Shown: positions 9,496 to 20,496, counted from the stretch's first letter. The stretch is DNA of 64,000 nucleotides from Toxotes chatareus (GCA_016801885.1 JAFBJY010000411.1:62001-126000), one strand, 5' to 3'. Notes: a model not told the origin generated them from the letters alone. Made by a program: numbers and translations.

Positions 9496-11020
9496 CTCTC
9501 TCAGTAGTTGTGCTCTCAGCTCCTTGACTCGTGGGCTTTCCTTTGCTTTTCCTACATCAATATTGTACACCGCAGTCTGAATGAAGGTGTAGAAGCTGGG
9601 GAGCACTTCATCGTAAGAGGGCTGAAGACGTAGTGAGCTTTGAATAGCTCATCAAAAGAAGCTACTGTTGTCTGAGCATTGTTTGGGATAGGTTTTTTCT
9701 TCTTTTGCTCACTGATGCAGAGGAGGAAGGGCTGTCTTGCATCAACTTTCTCCAGGAATGTGGTGAGGCTTGCACCCTCCTGTAGTTTGAATGACACAGC
9801 ATCAAGATTTATTCTTAAAGTCCTATATTAACTGGCAAAAACTTTAACATAACTGCTAAGCAAAAAGTGGATTGGGTAGTACGACAAAAGCGGAGGGTAG
9901 GGGGCAGGAGATGCAACAACAGGAGGAGAGCTGACATACAACTATCCCAAGAGCCACTTTGCTAGAAATTTCCCAGATACTTCATCCCCAAACATCATGG
10001 AAAAATCTTGGTCAATACCTGTAAATAGACACATAATGTCCATATACATGTCAGAAGTGTGCATTTCATTTAGAGGATTTAGGTTTTGAAATTTTTTAAA
10101 TACAAATCAACAATCTATACATTTACTTACCAATTCAGGTACATCAAAGAAACAAGGGAAGACATCCATGACTGAAGATGTTGCATCCTGGTCATGAACT
10201 AGCTTCTGCCTATACTCAGAAGTGGCTCTCATCTTCTCCTTAACCATGGAATGATCTGTAGAGTATCTAATGACAGAGAAAGCCTCCCGACACTCATCAC
10301 CGAAGAGCTGTTGACCAGTTAACTGAGATTCTCGATAGGTTGTAGGGCTGTCCTGCAAATCAGGCCTGGAGTGCTTGTAGAAGCCATCAAAGCTATTATG
10401 TTGGACTGTTGGACTGTAGAAGCTGATGAAACAGAAGAAGCTGCTGATGCTGATGGTTCTGGCGTTGACACTGGTGATGCTGATGGGCCTGATAATACTG
10501 AGGCCTGCGATTCGTCTGCTACAAGACGTATGTCGAGATCTAAAAATGTTTCACAGGGAATAAAAGAAGTATTTCCATATAATGATTAGTGAGGTGTTAA
10601 AAATATCCTTGACAAAATGACAAAGTGAAATTATATTTCAAAATACTTGAAAAGAATTTCAGAGCTGACAATCCTTTGTGAGAAATAAACAAAGCTTCAA
10701 TTACAAACATTTTGGAAAATGTATGAAACTCGTGTAAGAACTTATTTAAAACTTCTTCTAAACTAAACTCTCATTAATAATCATAAACTGCTGGCAGATA
10801 TATCAACACATACACATATGACCAAGATCAAGTCTCCCAAATACTGATTTAATAACTTTACCTAATACTGGGTTCTGACGGTATCCAATCTTGAAATTCT
10901 GGGTCTCTGACTTTATCAGCTCATCAAATATGTCTGCATCAACCTCAGCACCTGATGCATCTGTCAAGCTGAGGACATCTTCATTCTGAGGTTGAGCCTG
11001 CAGACTGAATTTGTCTGTTA
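9496..11020 (-). pseudogene. SAMD3-like multi-exon gene relic
   Basis: Several minus-strand exon-sized pieces: 10868-11015 (NEDVLSLTDASGAEVDADIFDEL), 10107-10358 (RYSTDHSMVKEKMRATSEYRQKLVHDQ ... DVFPCFFDVPELV) and 9500-9797 (FLEKVDARQPFLLCI ... SFDELFKAHYVF, then SFYTFIQTAVYNIDVGK). From memory these resemble fish SAMD3-like proteins of unknown function, but this was not checked. The last piece runs into the L2 insertion and has a frame change near 9600. Similar degenerate pieces occur in unit A near 34870-35000. No start or intact structure can be proposed. Confidence 0.35.
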
Positions 11021-11210
11021 CGAGGATAAAACCAAGAGGAACTACATTGAACTACCGTGAACGAGCGGAAGGAGAGGGAGCGGAGAGGGGAGAGGGAGAG
11101 GGAGAGAGCTCTCTCTGCTACTGCAGCCAACCATCACAGAAGGAGTCAGACTCCTCCCAGCAGCAGAGAGGAGAGGGAGAAGAAGGGATGCTCTCTCTGC
11201 TCTTTCTAAT

Positions 11211-11669
11211 ATACAAGCCCCAAGCTCACTCCGTAACATTAGACTCGTTTGAAATGGCTGAACATGACTCAACAAGCACAGCACTGTGCTTGAATGGAAC
11301 GGAAATTGAAACAGGCTGTGTTACAACTTTCTGTTATTTGGTGCCTGTTACTGTTCTCTTCAGTGAAGATTAGCATGAAGAAAAACTACTGTAAATGCCT
11401 CAGCTTTGAGGGATTGATCCTGTTTCTGTCTCTGTCTCTCTCTCTGTGGGTGCGGCACTGCAATGCAGCATCACTGCCTCCCTCCCTCAGTGAGGACACT
11501 CTGCTGCTAATGAGGAAACCTCCAGCTTAAACCCCAAAAGCCAGAAGGACCGATCAGAAGAAGGATTCAGGTGAATTTTGTGCGTCTCCGTTTATTTTAT
11601 CACTAAATAAAAACAGTCTCAGACGTTTCACTCTACTCGAGCACACAGTGCAGCAGCAGAAGTCCTGTC
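11211..11669. repeat. Left arm of a large inverted repeat
   Basis: This stretch recurs in reverse complement at 15706-16243 with high identity: the GCACAGCACTGTGCTTG block, the TGTTACAACTTTCTGTTATT block, the CTCAGCTTTGAGGGATTG block and the region ending near GCAGCAGCAGAAGTCC. A third, shorter copy in the same sense as the right arm lies at 18590-18760. The arms enclose the Ig receptor gene and the CA satellite. Confidence 0.8.
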
Positions 11670-11704
11670 CCGCCTACTGTCAGCAGTCAGACAGTAGGCG
11701 GGAC
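11667..11704. promoter_or_regulatory. Palindrome in the Ig gene promoter
   Basis: Perfect 15-bp arms (11667-11681 and 11690-11704), GTCCCGCCTACTGTC and its reverse complement, with an 8-base loop. Each arm holds a GC-box-like GGCGGG in opposite orientation. It lies 51 bases before the TATA box. The same element with longer (21-bp) arms precedes another promoter copy at 29545-29594. Confidence 0.6.
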
Positions 11705-11754
11705 TGTACTTACTGATAAATGTGAGGATCTCACCGAGGATCTCACTTGAGGGA

Positions 11755-11760
11755 TATAAA
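11755..11760 (+). promoter_or_regulatory. TATA box of the Ig receptor gene
   Basis: TATAAA about 30 bases before an untranslated first exon (roughly 11785-11820) that ends at a GGTAAGT-type donor. The whole block is duplicated at 29545-29860, which supports it as a functional promoter unit. Confidence 0.6.
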
Positions 11761-12303
11761 GGGTGAACAGACCTTCCAGCCTACCCGGAGCACAGCGGAG
11801 CAGCAGAAGTACTGTTCGGTAAGTCCTGAAACGGTAAAAGTTTATTTGATGTGATTTTCCAGCAGAGTTCAGTCATCAGACTCTGTGTGTTTTTATATAC
11901 AGCCTGTGAATCCTCACATCTCACTTGTTACTGAAGGATTTTGTGTCGCTTCATGATTCTTCAACAGTGAAATGAGTGATATTCATATTGTTGTTTATCT
12001 GATGGACTTTGACTGAACGCAGTGAATCTGACCTCCTGTATTCATGTGTTCACACTACAGTGTTCTCAGATGGTTTAATAGCTGTTTGTCTTTGAAAAAA
12101 AGTCTCGTCTTTCTCTTTCTCAGTGCGCGCTCCCGAGAAGTCGCCATGTTGTTGTAACAGAGCAGTGTGCGGGTTTAATACACTGCAAAAAAATCGAAAC
12201 TAACCCTACGATGAAATAGTCACACTGTAGGTTTTCCTTCTTCTACCTGGAACTTTGATCTCAGGTGTTTCTGACTCTTCACCTCTGTCTCCTCTCACAG
12301 AAG

Positions 12304-13082
12304 ATGATCAGCAGGATCCTGCAGCTCATCATCCTGACCTCCTGTGTCTGTGGTTAGTTTACTCCTTCACTTTATTGTCCAGAAACTAGAAAGAAATAAA
12401 GACGTTGTCAGTTTGTCTGGTCCTCACTTTCCCTCTCTGTCTCCTCAGCAGGAGCATTTGTAGTGACAGTGACACAGAGCTCCTATCAGGCAGAGGAGAA
12501 CCACAACATCACACTGGAATGGAGGTTCACACCCAAACCTGACAGCTCCTCCAACTCCCTTTATATCTACTGTGAACTGATCACTGATCACAGAGGCTCA
12601 GTCCTGTATCATCTACATGAGGGTGTGGAGGTCCCAGAGTCTCAGGATGAACAGTTTTCAGGACGAGTCCAGTGCGACAAAGATGTCCTCAGAGAAGGAC
12701 GAATCAGACTTCATGTGTCCAGACTGAGGACTGAGGACTCAGGCCTGTACAGGTGTGCTGTGAGGACAGATTATGGTGTGAGCGGAGACAAATGTCGACT
12801 CAACGTCACAGGCAAGTGGACTCAGCTGACTGCTTCTTCTGTCTGACAGTTGCACACACAAAATATTCAATGAAATGAACCAGAGAGAAGCAGAAAATCT
12901 TTACACCTGAGAAGCTGGAACCAGAGAATATTTACTGTTTGTACTTGAAAGATTATTTTTCTTTCAGCAGCAGTTTAAAGATTTAAATCAGCCATATTTT
13001 TATGTCATTTACAGCAGCTGCTGATCCCCCAGTCCTCAGAGACCCACTGCAGCCCACAACCAGAGAGTCAGGGAAGGATTGA
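12304..13082 (+). CDS. Single Ig V-set receptor-like gene (exons 12304-12352, 12449-12811, 13015-13082)
   Basis: Exon 1 encodes a signal peptide (MISRILQLIILTSCVC). Exon 2 encodes one V-type Ig domain ending DSGLYRCAV ... LNVT, after an acceptor at 12448 (or 12451). Exon 3 starts after the acceptor at 13014. Splice phases agree at both junctions. Oddities: the exon 2 donor is GC (12812-12813), not GT. The usual B-strand Cys reads Trp (ITLEW) while a Cys (YIYC) sits where the C-strand Trp is expected. In exon 3 the spliced frame stops at 13080-13082, before a membrane anchor that lies in another frame (about 13095-13150, GLGLGLGLG then Ala-rich). The predicted product is therefore a secreted protein of about 159 residues, unless it is a pseudogene. 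It resembles fish PD-L1/butyrophilin-like V-set families; the exact family is unknown. Confidence 0.6.
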
Positions 13083-13256
13083 AGTCTATGCTGGACTGGG
13101 ACTGGGACTGGGACTGGGAGCTGCAGCAGCAGCAGCTCTACTGGTAAAATTCTGCTTTGCCTCAAGAGCAGAGGGAGGGACAGAGAGAGACAGAGAGAGC
13201 CACCGTCCTCAGTCAGAAACTTCCTTGCGAGTGTTCCACCTCTAACAGCCTGATTT
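13083..13256 (+). other. Out-of-frame membrane anchor and tail of the Ig gene
   Basis: In the other frame, PQPES...RIEVYAG is followed by repeated Gly-Leu, an Ala-rich run and LLVKFCF, then a polar tail ending at a TAA at 13243-13245. This is a convincing transmembrane segment. Copy 2 has one more C in the run after GAT (six versus five, near 13026) and one more base about 30 nt downstream. The net two-base deficit in copy 1 explains why the anchor is out of frame. Confidence 0.5.
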
Positions 13257-13348
13257 GCTTCAAGTCTCTGCTAAGATCCACTGATGATGAAGTAAACCTC
13301 AGTTCAGTGGAATCAAAGTGAAGTTCCTCAGGAGCAGCCTTCTCACAT

Positions 13349-13414
13349 AAAGCGCTTTGAGACAATTTTGATTGTGGAAGGCGCTTATATAAATAAAATT
13401 GAATTGAATTGAAA
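13349..13414 (+). repeat. L2-type 3' tail fragment
   Basis: The block AAAGCGCTTTGAGACAATTT ... AAATAAAATTGAATTGAA is the same as the last 60 bases of the L2 element ending at 31202. Only the 3' tail is present, in the 3' untranslated part of the Ig gene. Confidence 0.75.
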
Positions 13415-13757
13415 TTCTCTCTGTCCCTGCTTCCTTTCATCCTGTTCCCATCCCTGCAGACCCAGTCAGACCTCTGACCTTTCACCTCTCCCACTGTCTT
13501 CATGCACTGAGACAAACAGAGAGAGATGGGGGGGTCACCTGATTAGGGGCCTTCACCTGACTGAGGACCTCTCCTCTCTGGTTCAGAGGCGGCCGAGCTT
13601 CATGATGCCCATGATGAGCTGCAGAACACTGTTTAGAGACCAGTTGTTCTGCACTTTATGTTGACAGTTTTCCTGTTTTTTCAGGAAAACTTATTTTCAG
13701 AAGAAGCATTAAGATTTAGACTTAACATAGGTACAGAACTGTTATGTACATATGTTA

Positions 13758-13763
13758 AATAAA
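13758..13763 (+). terminator. Poly(A) signal of the Ig gene
   Basis: AATAAA within a block (ATGTTAAATAAA...GTGAGAATCTGCTGTGA) that recurs near 19310-19350 and in part at 16280, consistent with duplicated 3' ends of the same gene family. Confidence 0.5.
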
Positions 13764-13859
13764 GCTTTATTTATATGTGAGAATCTGCTGTGATGTCTTT
13801 TAACATCAGAGACACGTGTTGTCTTAAAGAAGCAAAGACTCAGAGAGTTCATCATCATC

Positions 13860-14325
13860 AACAACAGAAACAATAAGAATTCACCTTAATTAACACTCCT
13901 GCTTCTACACAGCACAATAGTAAAGATGTAGTAGAGACACTGGGACCCCTGTTGCATATGGCGTTGGTTGAGGGTTTCTCACAAAGTTCACACCGGGTGT
14001 GCCGCCAGAACACCAACTTAAGGCCAAACTTCCCTATATATGTATGTATATGTTCCGAATATCCAATGAAGAGGCAGGTGATGGATAATTCAGGTGATTT
14101 ATTTCTCTTAGCAGGCAAGGAGGTCATGTGGTTTTCTATATCAAATAAAGTAACAAAGTACAACAAATGAATGAAGAATTAAGGCTCTTAATATTCAATG
14201 GAAGTAACATAAAGAGCTTATATTGCTACATCTCCAGTTAACCGCTTCAACTGTAGCTTCACTCACTCTGCCGACACATCAACTGTCTGAATGCCGCCAG
14301 TTACCCGATTCAGCCAGCCAGTATT
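13860..14325. other. Unassigned stretch, possibly mobile-element derived
   Basis: No gene recognised. Contains ACCGGGTGTGCCGCCAGAAC and AT-rich sequence that reads like LTR or untranslated mobile DNA, but no second copy is seen in the window. Confidence 0.3.
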
Positions 14326-14801
14326 GACACTATTGTGTGTCTGTGTGAGTCTGTCAATATTGGCTGTGTCTGTGTGTGTGTGTCTTTGTGAGTGTGAGTC
14401 TGTGTCAGTGTGTCTTTTTGACACACAAAGTCCTCTTTGACTCACACCCCTTTTGACTCACACAGACACACAATATTGACAGACACAAACAGTCACAGAC
14501 ACACACATACAGGCTCACACAGTCAGACACAGACACACACAGACTCACAGTCACAGACAGACACACACACACACACAGACACACACACACACACGCACGC
14601 ACCACACACTATTGACTCTGTGACAAACACAGACACACAGAAACACAGACTCACACAAACAGTCACAGACACACACACAGACACACACACAGACTCACAT
14701 AAACAGTCACAGACACACACACAGAGACTCACACAAACAGTCACAGACTCACAAACAGTCACAGACACACACAGAGTCACAGAGTCAATAGTGTGCGGTG
14801 C

Positions 14802-14836
14802 GTCAATAGTGTGCGGCAGCACCGCACACTATTGAC
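14802..14836. repeat. Hairpin in the CA satellite, copy 1
   Basis: Perfect 15-base arms (14802-14816 and 14822-14836), GTCAATAGTGTGCGG and its reverse complement, with loop CAGCA. It marks a point where the satellite unit changes orientation. Confidence 0.8.
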
Positions 14837-15431
14837 ACAGACAAACACAGACTCACACAGATTAACAGACACACACCCAGATACACAAACTCATGCAGAG
14901 ACAGACTCACACTGACACACACAAACAGTCACAGACACACACATACAGGCTCACACAGTCAGACACAGACTCACAAACAGTCACAGACACACACACACAC
15001 ACACAGACACACACACTGCTGCACCAAGACACTATTGACTCTGTGACAGACAAACACAGAAACACAGACTCACACAAACAGTCACAGACACACACACAGA
15101 CTCACATAAACAGTCACAGACACACACACAGACTCACATAAACAGTCACAGACACACACACTGCTGCACAAGACACTATTGACTCTGTGACTCTGTGACA
15201 GACAAACACAGAAACACAGACTCACACAAACAGTCACAGACACACACAGACTCACATAAACAGTCACAGACACACACACACAGACTCACACAAACAGTCA
15301 CAGACACACAGACTCACAAACAGTCACAGACACACACACAGACTCACAAACACTCACAGACACACACACACAGAGTCAATAGTGTGCAGTCGTCAATAGT
15401 GTGCGGTGCGTCAATAGTGTAAGCGTGCAGC

Positions 15432-15466
15432 GTCAATAGTGTGTGGCAGCACCGCACACTATTGAC
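15432..15466. repeat. Hairpin in the CA satellite, copy 2
   Basis: Same hairpin as at 14802-14836 with one change (GTCAATAGTGTGTGG in the left arm), same CAGCA loop, followed by the same ACACAGACAAACACAG unit. Confidence 0.8.
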
Positions 15467-15705
15467 ACAGACAAACACAGACTCACACAGATTAACAGAC
15501 ACACACCCAGATACACAAACTCACGCAGAGACAGACTCACACAGACACACAATAGAGGGAGGAAGCTCTGCTGCTGGCTCCCTCTCCCTCTGCTGCTGCT
15601 ATTATAACATGATAATAGCAGTATCTTAAATATATATCTGTATAATTTGAATACAGGAGGTCACATTCACTGTGTTCCATCACCCTTACCGTCTCTGAGG
15701 AACCG

Positions 15706-15947
15706 ACAGGACTTCTGCTGCTCCACTGTGCTCGGGTAGACTGAAAACGTCTGAGACTGTTTTTAATTAGTGATAAAATAAACGGAGACTTCGTGCAAAA
15801 TCCACCTGAATCCTCCTTCTGATCGATCCTTCTGGCTTTTTTGGGTTTTAAGCTGGAGGTTTCTCATTAGTTCCCTGGGAAGCAGCAGCAGAGCGCCCTT
15901 GCAGAGAGAGGGAGGCGGTGATGCTGCATTGCAGTGCCGCACTCCAC

Positions 15948-16010
<63 letters not shown>

Positions 16011-16243
16011 GACAGACACAGACAGAAACAGGATCAATCCCTCAAAGCTGAGGCATTTACCGTAGTTTTTCTTCATGCTAATCTTCACTGAAGAGAACAA
16101 TAACAGGCACCAAATAACAGAAAGTTGTAACACAGCCTGTTTCAATTTCCGTTCCATTCAAGCACAGTGCTGTGCTTGTTGAGTCATGTGCAGCCATTTC
16201 AAACAAGTCTAATGTTACGGAGTGAGCTTGGGGCTTGTATAAT
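15706..16243. repeat. Right arm of the large inverted repeat
   Basis: Reverse complement of 11211-11669. It is about 80 bases longer, mostly through a GA and CAGA microsatellite (about 15955-16025) where the left arm has only a short CTCTGT run. Confidence 0.8.
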
Positions 16244-16378
16244 TTTAAGGGAAGGAACAGAAAAGGAGTCAGACTCCTTCATTTATATGTGAGAATCTGC
16301 TGTGACGTCTTCATCCAAAGCTGTGACCTGACATCAGGACATTTCACATCCTGTTACAGAATCAACTCAAAATAATTA

Positions 16379-16681
16379 TTAACCACCAGTTTGAGTTAAG
16401 CACAGCTGGACTGGTGACACATCCTGCAGGTCAGCTGACTGACAGGGAGTTTTATCTTTATTAGAAATTACAGAAAGACACTTTATGTAAAAAGCCTGAG
16501 TTTGTGCAAAGGAACCGAACGTTTTACAGCAACACAGAAATTCACCACAGTCTTTATGTGTCACTGATGAAACAGTAACTGATGCAAACTGTCCAACATC
16601 TCTGTGAGGAGGAAACATCTCACAGGTCAGCGGTGCTGCAGAGCCGGAGACTGGAAACCTGCTCCTCTGATCTGGATCCAC
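16379..16681 (-). pseudogene. Possible Ig-domain C-terminal relic
   Basis: A minus-strand frame of 100 codons contains LTCEMF, ASVTVSSVTHKDCGEFLCCC and ends without a membrane span. The pattern V-S-S-V-x-x-x-D-x-G-E-F-x-C is like the F strand of V-set Ig domains. There is no signal exon or clear splice context, so this is a weak call. It lies among broken copies of the Ig receptor gene and may be a member of another Ig family. Confidence 0.3.
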
Positions 16682-16699
16682 TGGGAGTCAAACTGCAGG

Positions 16700-17980
16700 A
16701 AACCGTCCAACAGAGGACTCTACCTACTAACGGTTTGGCACGCACTGTACACGACCGATGTCAGCTTCAGGACAGCTCGGAATTTCTGTAACTTCCCAGT
16801 GTCCAATGCAGTCCGTCCCTACACACATCACCAACAAATTAAAATTCATGCCATACAATCAACACAAAGTCTGTATTCACTCACTGTCACACACCTGTCC
16901 AGTAAGTCCAGTAACAAACTGCAGAGGTGTGTGACAGAGAAACCAGTGAACACAGACTACATGACTGTTGGTGTGTTCCTGAATGAAGCATGATGAAAGC
17001 ACCCGAGATCACGTGGGAGGAGAAAGTGCAGAGTCACAGTGTTAAACATTGCCATGTTAGCAGACAGCAGTGTGTGGGCTTAATAAACTGTAAAAACGAA
17101 ACTAAAACTAAGATGAAATATCTGAACTGAAGGTTATATGTGTTTATTTTGTGAACAGATATTTCTATTGACCAGGAAGGTTCTGATTTTCTGCTACATA
17201 TTCATCAATAATAGGTAATAAACTATTAAAGGCTTGATTAGCTCAACTTACAGATCAATGTTACAATTTTTATTACATGATTTATTTGGTGTTTAAAATA
17301 CAATCACGGTAACAGGGTTGCAAATCGGTACTAATGTTAGCTTTTTCTCAGGAGTAGAAGCTAGCTGTTTAGCTATCTGTTACTGCTGACCAAGAGGACA
17401 AACTTACTTATGTAAATAAGTAAAGAACAATATCAAAAATAGAAGTAAGGACATACTTTTGCTCTACCCATTCTTTTGGAAAACTGTTTGATGATGTCAA
17501 GTCCAGCGTATCATTTGATTGACTGCTTTCTTCTTCTTCTACCATGCTAAAAAGGTTATGGTAACAGGGTTGCGTGCATGTTGTGGGACACACGTTCCAT
17601 GAATAATAATTATTATTTGAAATATTATGTTTATTAAAACAAATGTTCCCACAGTTACAAGAGACAGCAATGAAACAAATAATACCAAAAAAATGAAATT
17701 TCAAAATTTAAATTTAAAATTTCATTTTAACTGCTTTATTTGAGATTCAATTTGGTAATTAGGGGTGTGGGACAAGAGAAAATGGTATTTTAGGGGGTAC
17801 TCCAGACTTATTTGGTATTTTTAAAACTATTTTCAAGCATTCTTTTCTCTTAGTTTTTTTTTTAGATTTGGTCTCAGGACAAGTAAGTTTACTCAGAAAC
17901 TGCATGTTTTAGTATTTTGTATGTGGATTATTTAAAATTTGATGGGCGGGACATAAAATGTCCTCCAATTCTGGAATGAC
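16700..17980. other. Noncoding stretch with scattered Ig-locus duplicates
   Basis: A short block at about 17050-17150 resembles 12145-12240 (intron 1 of the Ig gene). The rest, AT-rich from 17200, shows no gene. Confidence 0.4.
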
Positions 17981-17981
17981 T

Positions 17982-18560
17982 GGAATGGAGGTTCACACCC
18001 AAACCTGACAGCTCCTCCAACTCCCTTTATATCTACTGTGAACTGATCACTGATCACAGAGGCTCAGTCCTGTATCATCTACATGAGGGTGTGGAGGTCC
18101 CAGAGTCTCAGGATGAACAGTTTTTTCAGGGCCGAGTCCAGTGCGACAAAAGACGTCCTCAGAGAAGGACGAATCAGACTTCATGTGTCCAGACTGAGGA
18201 CTGAGGACTCAGGCCTGTGCAGGTGTGATGTGAGGACAGATAATGGTGTGAGCGGAGACAAATGTCAACTCAACGTCACAGGTAAGTGGACTCAGCTGAC
18301 TGCTTCTTCTGTCTGACAGTTGCACACACAAAATATTCAATGAAATGAACCAGAGAGAAGCAGAAAATCTTTACACCTGAGAAGCTGGAACCAGAGAATA
18401 TTTACTGTTTGTACTTGAAAGATTATTTTCTTTCAGCAGCAGTTTAAAGATTTAAATCAGCCATATTTTTATGTCCTTTACAGCTGCTGCTGATCCCCCC
18501 AGTCCTCACAGACCCACTGTGAACTCACAACCAGAGAGTCACCTCCCTCAGTCAGAAACA
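17982..18560 (+). pseudogene. Second copy of the Ig V-set exon and its 3' flank
   Basis: Matches 12514-13060 closely but starts inside the V domain (from TGGAATGGAGGTTCACACCC), lacking signal and N-terminal strand. Insertions near 18124-18133 and 18152-18156 shift the frame in the middle of the domain. The following donor is a normal GT (18282-18283), and the next exon has six C after GAT where copy 1 has five. The copy then runs into a piece of the inverted-repeat arm (18590 on). It is non-functional but useful for judging the changes in copy 1. Confidence 0.85.
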
Positions 18561-18589
18561 TCCTTGCAAGTGTCATATTTAATGAAAAT

Positions 18590-18760
18590 ACGACAATAAC
18601 AGGCACCAAATAACAGAAAGTTGTAACACAGTCTGTTAATTTCACAGTATTCAGGCACAGTGCTGTTCTTGTTGAGTCATGTGCAGCCATTTCATATGAG
18701 TCTAATGTTATGGAGTGAGCTTGTGGCTTGTATATTTTTGAGGGAAGGAACAGAGAAGGA
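18590..18760. repeat. Third copy of the inverted-repeat arm
   Basis: Shares the AACAGGCACCAAATAACAGA and GTTGAGTCATGTGCAGCCAT blocks with 16100-16240, same orientation as the right arm. Confidence 0.7.
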
Positions 18761-18780
18761 GTCAGACTCTTCCTCCTCCT

Positions 18781-19559
18781 GGTTCAGGTGTTTACAGCCG
18801 ACTGAGAGATTGTCGCCTTTCATTATCTGTAAAATATGAACATGTAGGAGCTATTTTGCCAGTTTATTTATTTAGATTATTGTTGATTAAAATTATTTGT
18901 TTATTTTTGGGTTATATTTTGGGGATTATTTAGAATATTTAAATTTGTTATTGATTAGTTTAGTTTAGTTTACTTAACTTAGATTTGGGATTTATTGTCG
19001 TTAGGAGCACCTAGGTTATATAGATAAGTAGGTAGGTCCGTGGCCCAGAATGCACCTGAGTGGGCTTATGGTTTTTTTTTACCAGAGCACAAGAGGCAGC
19101 AAGGACAGGCTTGTTCATTGTTGTTTGCCTGCAAATGGATTAAATAAACTCATCACAAAAAATTATGCCAAGAATGGATGTATTTTTACTGCCTCGTAAA
19201 CCACATACCCACAGTGCACTAGTGATTATTTGATTAAGTTAAGTTGATTTCCTTTTTGTGTGATTTAAAGTTAAGAATCCATTGATAAATAGTCACTACA
19301 GTACATATGTTAAATAAAACTTCATTTACATGTGAGAATCTGCTGTGACGTCTTTATCCAAAGCTGTGACCTGACATCAGGACATTTCACATCCTGTTTG
19401 TTACAGAATCAACTCAAAATAACGTGTCTATAATCATGGAGATAAGTTAAGACAAAAACACTTGATATTAGTTTAATTTTCCAACATAAAAGCTTCCTGG
19501 TCAGGAGAAATATCTGCTCAGACAATAAACAAGCACATATAACCTTCAGTTCACGTATT
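18781..19559. other. AT-rich stretch with a duplicated 3' end
   Basis: No gene seen. 19310-19420 repeats the 3' end block of the Ig gene (also at 16280-16378). The rest is AT-rich. Confidence 0.4.
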
Positions 19560-19745
19560 TCATCGTAGGGGTTAGTTCCGTTTTGCAGTGTATTAAACCT
19601 GCACACTGCTGTCTGTTACAACAACATGGCGACTTCTCGGGAGCGCGCACTGAAAGAAGAGAAAGACAAGACTTTCTAAGGTTTTCAAAGACAAACAGCT
19701 GTTAAACCATCTGAGAACACTGTAGTGTGAACACATGAATCCACA
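19560..19745 (-). repeat. Inverted copy of Ig gene intron 1
   Basis: Reverse complement of about 12040-12225, including the GCGCGCTCCCGAGAAGTCGC block. It shows that part of the Ig locus has been inverted here. Confidence 0.75.
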
Positions 19746-19984
19746 GTCTCTGAGGAACCAACAGGACTTCTGCTGCTGCACTGTGCTCCGAGTAGACTGG
19801 AATGTCTGAAGTGCTGCTGCCTGCGCAGCCTTTTACATCTGTATTATATATACGTCAGAGCACACCCCTTATCTTCCGCCCAGTGCGGGCACTACCATTT
19901 CTGTTTCAATGTAACAGGATTTTGTCGCTTCACGATTCTTCAACAGTGAAATGAGTGATATTCATATTGTTGTTTATCTGATGA

Positions 19985-20496
19985 TGTGGTGGAAGAACAC
20001 TTTCCACCTGATGAGAAGTGAAATAAAATTCCTTAGACAATCTTTGTCTTTTGAGGTTTTATTACAAAATAAAGTTTACAGAGTAATCAATTTCTGCAGA
20101 AAGGACAGAGCTCACGCAGCAACACCATGCTACAGAGGTCTGACCCCGAGCTCCATGTTCCCAGGGCTTTTAATGTCTCTTTCTCACATACCAGGATTGC
20201 AGGGATGGCAGGGAAAGAATACAAGCTCGAGGTCAAGTGATAAAATTAATGAGCAACTGAGATAAAGTGTAAGTTATGCTCAGAGACACCGGACAGCAAC
20301 AAAGATAAAGAATAGACAGTCTTTGTCCAAGACATAAGCAGGTGTCCTCACAAGGCACAATGAACAGCATACTCAACACATTAGGTCACTTCAGGTCAAG
20401 TTATATGTACCTCACACAGAATTGAATATACAAGTTTATGAGAATATACGAGTGTATGAAAGAGAATATATGGCTATATGATAAATTGGCATTACA
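19985..20496 (-). repeat. ERV3 3' LTR
   Basis: Begins TGTGGTGGAAG and ends GGCATTACA on the + strand. On the element strand it starts TGTAATGCC and ends CCACCACA. An AATAAAA poly(A) signal on the minus strand lies near 20057-20064. It differs from the other LTR only at about 20073-20076 (one substitution, one indel) by eye. Confidence 0.9.

Larger units (their letters stand above)
14326..15560. repeat. CA-rich satellite with higher-order units
   Basis: About 1.2 kb of degenerate units such as CACAGACTCACACAAACAGT and CACAGACACACAC, with long blocks repeated (14821-14940 resembles 15451-15550). Junction-like sequences containing CACTATTGACTCTGTGAC or its complement recur at about 14605, 14785, 15030, 15170 and 15375. 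The left 130 bases carry the complementary (TG-rich) strand sense, so the array is partly inverted. All open frames here are artefacts of the repeat. Confidence 0.85.

Noticed and set aside
10371..10589. A + strand acidic protein of 72 residues
   Set aside because: No family match; lies opposite the minus-strand SAMD3-like relic, so probably chance.
11011..11530. Proteins of 120 and 78 residues on the + strand
   Set aside because: They lie in the inverted-repeat arm, and their reading frames are not kept in the third copy.
14326..15560. CRISPR-like array
   Set aside because: Units are not separated by unique spacers; the context is vertebrate and the array is a degenerate satellite.
14263..15629. 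Many open frames of Thr/His/Gln or Cys/Val repeats
   Set aside because: Products of the CA-rich satellite read in every frame.
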